Of a stretch of 64,000 nt of DNA, positions 58,861 through 64,000 are shown piece by piece. The notes beneath the pieces were generated by a model. That model was not told where the DNA came from. It searched no databases and saw nothing but the letters and a program-made list of their open reading frames with translations. Position 1 is the first letter of the stretch. Each line of letters opens with the position of its first letter. A program made the position numbers and the translations under genes. The DNA comes from Verrucomicrobiales bacterium (GTDB taxonomy: Bacteria; Verrucomicrobiota; Verrucomicrobiia; Verrucomicrobiales; DEV007), in NCBI GenBank assembly GCA_016795505.1, contig JAEUHH010000120.1, forward strand, positions 62,001 to 126,000, read 5' to 3'.

Positions 58861-60255
58861 TCAGATATGAATGGCGTGCCCGAAGGCGTCGCTGGTGGCC
58901 TCGTGGATGGCCTCGGAGAGGGTCGGGTGGGCGTGGATGGTGTTTTCCAGCTCTTCGTGGGTGGCTTCGAGGGTGATGGCGAGGCCCATCTCGGCGATGA
59001 GTTCGGTGGCTTCGGCGCCGATGATGTGGGCGCCGAGGAGCTCGCCGTATTGTTCGCCGTAGATGAGTTTCACGAAGCCTTCGGGCTCGGCGGCGGCGAG
59101 GGCGCGGCCGCTGGCTTGGAAGGGGAATTTGCCGACTTTGTAGGCGATGCCTTTTTCTTTGCAGGCGCGCTCGGTGAGGCCAATGCTGGCGACCTCGGGG
59201 TGGCAGTAGGTGCAGCCGGGGAAGATCTCGACTTTCTTGCTCTTGTGCTGGGGGTCGAACATGGACTCGACGGCGTGGATGGCCTCGAAGCTGGCGACGT
59301 GGGCGAGCCAGGGGGGCCCGATGAGGTCGCCGGCGGCGGAGACGCCGGGCAGGTTGGTCTGGTAGCGGTCGTTGGTCTTGACGAAGCCGCGCTCGGTCAG
59401 CTCGAGTTTCTCAGTGCCGCCGGGCAGGATGGCGCCGACGCCGACGGCGACGAGGCAGGCATCGCCTTTCAGGGTCACGGGGGCGCCGCCTTTGACGGGC
59501 TCGACGGTGAGCTCGACTCCGGCTTCGGTGACCTGGGCAGCGGTGGTCTTGGTGGCGAGGTGGAACTGGATGCCCTGTTTTTTGAACGATTTTTCCAAGG
59601 CCTGGCTGATCTCGGTGTCCTCGACGGGCAGCAGGTGGTCCATCATCTCCACGATGGTCACGCGGGTGCCGTAGGCATTGTAGAAGTAGGCAAACTCGAC
59701 TCCGATGGCGCCGGCGCCGATGATGAGCAGCTCCCGGGGCTGCTCGGGCATGAGCATGGCCTCGCGGGCGCCGAGGACGCGTTTGCCGTCGAACTTGAGA
59801 AAGGGCAGGTCGCGGGCGCGGCAACCGGTGGCGAGGAGGACGTGCTTCGCCTCGTGGGTCGCGACGGTGCCGTCGGCGGCGGTGACGGTGACTTTGCCGG
59901 TGCCGGCGAGGGCGCCGGTGCCGCGGAGGTAGTCGACTTTGTTCTTTTTGAAGAGGAACTCGATGCCGCCGGCGAGCTTGTCGGCCACTTTGCGGGAGCG
60001 GCCGATGACCTTTGACCAGTCGTAGCTGAGATTGTCAAAGGAGAGGCCGAAGTCGCCGGCCTTTTCTTTGAGGGTGGCGTAAAGCTCGGCGTTTTTCAGC
60101 AGGGCTTTGGTGGGGATGCAGCCCCAGTTGAGGCAGGTGCCGCCGGCGCGGTCGTTCTCGATGCAGGCGACTTTTTTGCCGAGTTGGGCCGCACGGATGG
60201 CGCCGACGTAGCCGGCCGGGCCGCCGCCGATGACGATGAGGTCGTATTGGGACAT
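58861..60255 (-). CDS. lpdA: Dihydrolipoyl dehydrogenase (E3)
   Basis: The protein is 464 residues from MSQYDLIVIGGGPAGYVGA. The FAD motif GGGPAGYVGA and redox disulfide CLNWGC (Cys41, Cys46) are present. The NAD site is LLIIGAGAIGVEFAYFYNAYG. The C-terminal interface includes His-x4-Glu: HAHPTLSEAIHEA. It reoxidises dihydrolipoamide of the dehydrogenase complex. It is last of the pdhA-pdhB-pdhC-lpdA cluster on the minus strand, 67 bases after pdhC. Confidence 0.96.
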   Translation of the reverse strand: MSQYDLIVIGGGPAGYVGAIRAAQLGKKVACIENDRAGGTCLNWGCIPTKALLKNAELYATLKEKAGDFGLSFDNLSYDWSKVIGRSRKVADKLAGGIEFLFKKNKVDYLRGTGALAGTGKVTVTAADGTVATHEAKHVLLATGCRARDLPFLKFDGKRVLGAREAMLMPEQPRELLIIGAGAIGVEFAYFYNAYGTRVTIVEMMDHLLPVEDTEISQALEKSFKKQGIQFHLATKTTAAQVTEAGVELTVEPVKGGAPVTLKGDACLVAVGVGAILPGGTEKLELTERGFVKTNDRYQTNLPGVSAAGDLIGPPWLAHVASFEAIHAVESMFDPQHKSKKVEIFPGCTYCHPEVASIGLTERACKEKGIAYKVGKFPFQASGRALAAAEPEGFVKLIYGEQYGELLGAHIIGAEATELIAEMGLAITLEATHEELENTIHAHPTLSEAIHEATSDAFGHAIHI

Positions 60256-60322
60256 GGCTTGGGAAGGGGAGTGAAAAGTAGGGAGTGAAGAGTAAAAAGT
60301 GTCTGTTGGCAGCCGGGTAACT

Positions 60323-61567
60323 TCAGAGCAGCAGTAGCACGGGCTGCTCCAGATATTTCCGCAGAGCGGCGAGGTATTCGGCACCGACGGCACCGTCGAC
60401 GACGCGGTGGTCGCCGCTGAGGCCGATGTTCATGCGGAGGCCGGGCACGATCTCGTCGCGCTCGTTGACGACGGGCTTTTTCACGATGGCGCCGACGGCG
60501 AGGATCATCGACTGGGGGGGATTGATGATGGCGTCGAAGAAGTCGATGCCGTAGGCGCCGAGGTTCGAGACGGTGATGGTGCCGCCCTGCATCTCATCGG
60601 GGGTGAGGCGCTTGTTGCGGGCCTTGTCGGCGAGGCTCTTCATGGCGAGGCTCAGGCCGGTGAGGTCGAGGTGTTGGGCGCCGCGGATGACGGGGGTCAC
60701 GAGGCCCTGCTCGACGGCGACGGCGACGGACAGGTGGATGTCGCCGTACTGGATGATGGCGTCGCCATCGAAGGAGGCATTCACTGCGGGCACGGCCTGG
60801 GCGGCTTTCACGGCGGCGCGGAGGACGAAATCATTGACCGTGAGCTTGGTGCCGCCGGTGGCCTCGGCTTCGGCATTGAGCTGCTGGCGGGCGGTCATCA
60901 GGGGGGCGGCATCGACCTCGATGTGGAGGTAGAAATGGGGAATGGTCGTCTTGCTCTCGAGCAGGCGCTGGGCGATGACGCGGCGCATGCCGGTGAGGGG
61001 AATGCGGCGGTCTTCGAGCGCGACGGGAGCGGGTTTCGCTTTCGGTGCGGTGCCGGCGCCTCCGGTCGGAGCGGCGAGGACATCCTTTTTAATAATGCGT
61101 CCACCAGGACCGGAGCCGGAGACGGCGGTGAGATCGACGCCGGTTTCCCGGGCGATCTTTTTGGCCAGGGGGGAGGCCTTGACGCGTTCGGTGGAGGCCG
61201 GCGTGGCAGCTTCCGGAGTGACGCTTGCGGCTGAGACCGAAGCGGGCTGTTCGGCGGGTGCGGGTGAGGCGGCGGCGGGGGCAACGGCTTTCGCGGCCGG
61301 AAGGTCACCGTCGGCGGGCGGGGCTTCGCCGTCCTCGAGGAGGATCGCCAGGGTGGCCCCGAGGGGGACGGCTTCACCTTCTTTCACGAGGATGCGGTGC
61401 AGGATCCCCTCGTCGAAGGACTGCATCTCCATGGTGGCCTTGTCGGTCTCGACCTCGGCGATGGATTCATCCATGGCGACGGGGTCGCCTTCTTTCTTGA
61501 GCCACTTGACCAGGGTGCCCTCGGTCATGGTGTCGCTCAACTTGGGCATTTCGATGTATTTGGGCAT
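60323..61567 (-). CDS. pdhC: Dihydrolipoamide acetyltransferase (E2)
   Basis: The protein is 414 residues from MPKYIEMPKLSDTMTEG. The lipoyl domain has Lys43 in ETDKATMEM. The Ala/Pro-rich linker is followed by a peripheral subunit-binding domain (ASPLAKKIARETGVDLTAV, GPGGRIIKKDV). The catalytic domain ends with DHRVVDGAVGAEYL, the HxxxDG active site. One lipoyl domain is present. It forms the complex core that transfers acetyl groups to CoA. Confidence 0.95.
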   Translation of the reverse strand: MPKYIEMPKLSDTMTEGTLVKWLKKEGDPVAMDESIAEVETDKATMEMQSFDEGILHRILVKEGEAVPLGATLAILLEDGEAPPADGDLPAAKAVAPAAASPAPAEQPASVSAASVTPEAATPASTERVKASPLAKKIARETGVDLTAVSGSGPGGRIIKKDVLAAPTGGAGTAPKAKPAPVALEDRRIPLTGMRRVIAQRLLESKTTIPHFYLHIEVDAAPLMTARQQLNAEAEATGGTKLTVNDFVLRAAVKAAQAVPAVNASFDGDAIIQYGDIHLSVAVAVEQGLVTPVIRGAQHLDLTGLSLAMKSLADKARNKRLTPDEMQGGTITVSNLGAYGIDFFDAIINPPQSMILAVGAIVKKPVVNERDEIVPGLRMNIGLSGDHRVVDGAVGAEYLAALRKYLEQPVLLLL

Positions 61568-61622
61568 CAGGAGATAAAAGAATGGGCTGGGGGAATGGGG
61601 AAAGGGGGACGGCGGCCGGATT

Positions 61623-62615
61623 TCAGCAGATGGAAAGAGCTTTTGCCACGACTTGTTCAGGGTAAGGCAGTTGCTTCTTTTCCAAGGGCGGGCTGTAGAT
61701 GGCCGGGGAATCGACGCTGCTGATGCGCAGCACCGGGGCGTCGAGGTCATCGAAGGCCTGCTCCATGATGGTGGCGGCGATCTGGGCACCGACTCCGCAG
61801 AAAGGCTTGTTTTCCTCGACGTAGATGGCGCGGTGGGTCTTCCGAACGGAGTTGAGAATGGTCTCCTCGTCCAGCGGCCGGATGCTGCGGAGGTCGATGA
61901 CTTCGGCGTCGATCTGGTGCTGCTCTTTCAGGATCTCGGCGGCCTTGAGGCAGGTGATCACGGCGCGGCCATGGGCGATGAGGGACAGGTCGCGACCCTC
62001 CCGTTTCACATCGGCCACGCCGAGGGGAATGACGAGTTCGCCACCGGGCAGCTCGTCGTTTGCCGGCACGGCCCATTTTTCTCCATAGAGGAGGGTGTTC
62101 TCCATGAAGTAGACCGGGTCGTTGTCGCGGATGGCCTGCTTGAGGAGGCCCTTGGCATCATAGGCGGTGGCCGGGGACACGACCTTGAGGCCGGGCATGT
62201 TGGCGAAGATGTTCTCCGGAGTGTGCGAGTGGGTCGCGCCGACATTGGTGCCGCCATTGGCGGGTCCGCGGACGACGATGGGGCAGTGGATGAGGCCGCC
62301 GGACATGTAGCGCACGGTGGCGGCGTTGTTCATCATCTGGTCGAAGGCGACGTAGGCGAAGGAGTAAAACATCAGCTCCATGACCGGACGGATACCCAGC
62401 ATGCTGGCCCCGATGCCCATGCCGATGAAGCCGGCTTCGGAGATGGGGGCGTCGATGACGCGTTTGTCGCCCCATTTGTCCCAGAGGCCTTCGGTGACTT
62501 TGTAGGCGCCATTATATTGGGCGACTTCCTCGCCGATGATGCAGACGTTTTCGTCGCGGGCGAGTTCCTCGTCGAGGGCTTCGTTGAGTGCTTGGCGGTA
62601 GGTGATTTCGCGCAT
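61623..62615 (-). CDS. pdhB: Pyruvate dehydrogenase E1 component, beta subunit
   Basis: The protein is 330 residues, beginning MREITYRQALNEALDEELAR. Family segments include GEEVAQYNGAYKVTEGL, DAPISEAGFIGMGIGASMLG and FYSFAYVAFDQMMNNAATV, all typical of the TPP-binding pyrimidine domain. The C-terminal domain carries VIDLRSIRPLDEETI. It combines with the alpha subunit to decarboxylate pyruvate; a branched-chain oxo-acid substrate is less likely. The 44-bp element lies upstream of it, between pdhA and pdhB. Confidence 0.95.
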   Translation of the reverse strand: MREITYRQALNEALDEELARDENVCIIGEEVAQYNGAYKVTEGLWDKWGDKRVIDAPISEAGFIGMGIGASMLGIRPVMELMFYSFAYVAFDQMMNNAATVRYMSGGLIHCPIVVRGPANGGTNVGATHSHTPENIFANMPGLKVVSPATAYDAKGLLKQAIRDNDPVYFMENTLLYGEKWAVPANDELPGGELVIPLGVADVKREGRDLSLIAHGRAVITCLKAAEILKEQHQIDAEVIDLRSIRPLDEETILNSVRKTHRAIYVEENKPFCGVGAQIAATIMEQAFDDLDAPVLRISSVDSPAIYSPPLEKKQLPYPEQVVAKALSIC

Positions 62616-62672
62616 GGTTGGAAGGGAGTGCGAAAGGGGAAAAAGGGAAAGGTGGGAGGGTGTTTGGGATTT

Positions 62673-62716
62673 CGATCAGACAGGGTTGGATCGGCGATCG
62701 TACCCTGTTGGATCGG
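62673..62716. repeat. 44-bp paired element, locus G, inside the pdh operon
   Basis: The 22-mers are 62673-62694 (core ACAGGGT) and 62695-62716 (core ACCCTGT), inverted and able to pair. The element lies in the 118-base gap between pdhA (ends 62734) and pdhB (starts 62615). Here it separates two genes transcribed in the same direction, so a strict terminator role would split the operon. Confidence 0.9.
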
Positions 62717-62733
62717 AAACCGGGGTCGGTCGG

Positions 62734-63825
62734 TCAGTGAAAGAAGTGCCGTCCGGTGCGTCCGGCTTCGGTTTGGTTGTCCACTTCCCAATAGATGTCG
62801 TCGAGCATTTCGGACTCGTCGGGGTAGGGGCTCTGCTGGGCAAATTGGGCGGCGGCTTCGGCTTCGTCGCCGGCTTCTTTCATCAGGTTCTTGAAGTCTT
62901 CCTCGGAGACGATGCCTTCGGCGATGAGTTGGTCCTTCCAACAGGTGAGGGGATCGTGCTCGTTCATGTAGCGCTGGATCTCCTCCTTGGTGCGGTACTT
63001 CTCGGCGTTGGCGTCGGCGACGGAGTGGCCCTTGTAACGGTAGGTGTCGATTTCCAACACGGTGGGACGGCTTTCGTGGTGGGCGCGGTCGATGGCCTTC
63101 TGGGTCCGGGCGCGGACTTCGTAGAGGTCTTCACCGTTGATCTGGTCCCACTCCATGCCGTAGGCTTCGGCGCGGGCGGCGAGGCCTTTGTGCGAGTGGG
63201 CGCTGGAGCGCTCCTGGGAGGTGCCCATGGAGTAGCCGTTGTTTTCGATGACGTAGATGACGGGCAGGTCCCAGAGCTCGGCGAGATTGAGGGCCTCGTG
63301 GTAGGCGCCCTGGTTCACGGCGCCGTCGCCGAGATAGCAGAGGCAGCAACCGGTGAGGCCTTTGTATTTGAGGGCAAAGGCGAGGCCGGCTCCGAGGGGG
63401 GTCTGGCCGGCGACGATGCCGTGGCCGCCCCAGTAGTTTTTGTCGGGGGCGAAATAGTGCATGGAGCCACCCTTGCCTTTGGAACAGCCGGTTTTCTTCC
63501 CGAACAGCTCGGCCATGCACTCATTCATGGACATGCCGACGGCGAGGGCATGGCCGTGGTCGCGATAGGCGGTGATGACGTGGTCGTGCTCGCCGAGCAG
63601 GGAGATGGTGCCGACGGCGACGGATTCCTGCCCAATATAAAGATGGAGGAAGCCGCCCATTTTTCCCTGCTGATAGTATTTCAGGGAGACCGTCTCGAAG
63701 CGGCGGATGCGGACCATCTGGCGGAGAAGATCGACTTTCTCCGAGGGGGTCAGTTTGGCGTTGATGGGATCCTTCGAATAGTCGACGGCGGCTTCGGGAC
63801 TCTTTGAGACTTTCTTTTTGGCCAT
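62734..63825 (-). CDS. pdhA: Pyruvate dehydrogenase E1 component, alpha subunit
   Basis: The protein is 363 residues from MAKKKVSKSPEAAVDY. The TPP motif begins CYLGDGAVNQGAYHEALNLA and ends near VIENN, the GDG...NN pattern. RRFETVSLKYYQQGKMGGFLHLYIGQE is the typical N-terminal segment, and the phosphorylation-loop-like region is SSAHSHKG. With PdhB it forms E1, which decarboxylates pyruvate and acetylates the E2 lipoyl group. It is the first gene of the operon. Confidence 0.95.
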   Translation of the reverse strand: MAKKKVSKSPEAAVDYSKDPINAKLTPSEKVDLLRQMVRIRRFETVSLKYYQQGKMGGFLHLYIGQESVAVGTISLLGEHDHVITAYRDHGHALAVGMSMNECMAELFGKKTGCSKGKGGSMHYFAPDKNYWGGHGIVAGQTPLGAGLAFALKYKGLTGCCLCYLGDGAVNQGAYHEALNLAELWDLPVIYVIENNGYSMGTSQERSSAHSHKGLAARAEAYGMEWDQINGEDLYEVRARTQKAIDRAHHESRPTVLEIDTYRYKGHSVADANAEKYRTKEEIQRYMNEHDPLTCWKDQLIAEGIVSEEDFKNLMKEAGDEAEAAAQFAQQSPYPDESEMLDDIYWEVDNQTEAGRTGRHFFH

Positions 63826-64000
63826 GGCTGGATGGTGGGAAGGGCGAGGTTTGCCGGGCGGGAACGGTAGCGTAACTTGGGCCAAATGAAACCGGGAAAG
63901 GAGCGGCAATGATGGGAAACGTCAGTGGGTTCCCTACGTGACCCGGAGAGGTGATCCGGGCTTGCGAGTTGCAAGGGGAAGATGGACCTTTTCGCCCTTC
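63826..64000. other. Upstream region of pdhA at the window edge
   Basis: These 175 bases precede the minus-strand pdhA start. No gene is supported on either strand. The operon promoter should lie here or beyond the window end; I could not identify a convincing -35/-10 pair. Confidence 0.35.

Noticed and set aside
4015-62716. 22-mers as insertion-sequence ends
   Set aside because: No transposase and no target duplication was seen at any locus, and two units abut with nothing between. A miniature element is possible but an IS is not supported.

Overview
The window is a GC-rich bacterial chromosome segment, most likely from Verrucomicrobiota (Planctomycetota is the main alternative). The evidence is family content, not a marker gene: Tat-exported Gfo/Idh/MocA oxidoreductases, DUF1080 glycosidase-like proteins (one fused to an esterase), an ECF sigma factor followed by a serine/threonine kinase carrying a zinc anti-sigma motif, large secreted FG-GAP proteins, and many dispersed intergenic repeats. 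One tRNA (His), RNase III, a pyruvate-dehydrogenase-type operon and a proton-translocating transhydrogenase operon are the housekeeping anchors.

Layout. 1-1.5 kb: 3' part of an AT-richer KAP-type P-loop NTPase, then a 41-bp tandem array. 2-4.7 kb: an unknown protein, a protein made only of helicase-associated repeats, and a Uma2-type nuclease. 4.8-12.6 kb: exported degradative enzymes (EEP phosphatase/nuclease, GH5-like hydrolase, S9 peptidase, Gfo/Idh/MocA, DUF1080-esterase fusion). 12.7-21.2 kb: two tandem paralogous FG-GAP proteins, divergent from an ECF sigma factor and its kinase partner. 21.4-28.8 kb: a nitroreductase-like protein with a hydrolase that appears to use cysteine, an exported methyltransferase with a haem lipoprotein, and a two-domain P-loop kinase. 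29-35.8 kb: GT9, RNase III, tRNA-His, small unknowns and a GT-C membrane glycosyltransferase. 36-44.6 kb: pntB/pntAb/pntAa, DUF1080, amidase, oxidoreductase, PLD, Fic and GT4. 44.7-48.9 kb: repeat-rich, gene-poor accessory stretch. 48.9-57.6 kb: GT9, then a type I restriction-modification operon in the order hsdR-hsdS-X-Y-hsdM, with two unrecognised AT-richer genes between hsdS and hsdM and a decayed HNH nuclease beside hsdM. 58.2-58.9 kb: a 21-bp array in frame with a small winged-helix regulator. 58.9-63.8 kb: lpd, pdhC, pdhB and pdhA on the minus strand.

The two most interesting observations are these. First, genes X and Y are embedded in, and translationally linked within, the type I RM operon. 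Second, a 44-bp intergenic element, two abutting 22-mers with palindromic CGATC/GATCG ends around a directional ACAGGGT core, occurs at eight loci. The core occurs in either orientation independently in each unit. At two convergent gene pairs the element contains both stop codons.

Limits: functions are inferred from motifs read by eye. No homology search, expression data or taxonomic marker comparison was available.
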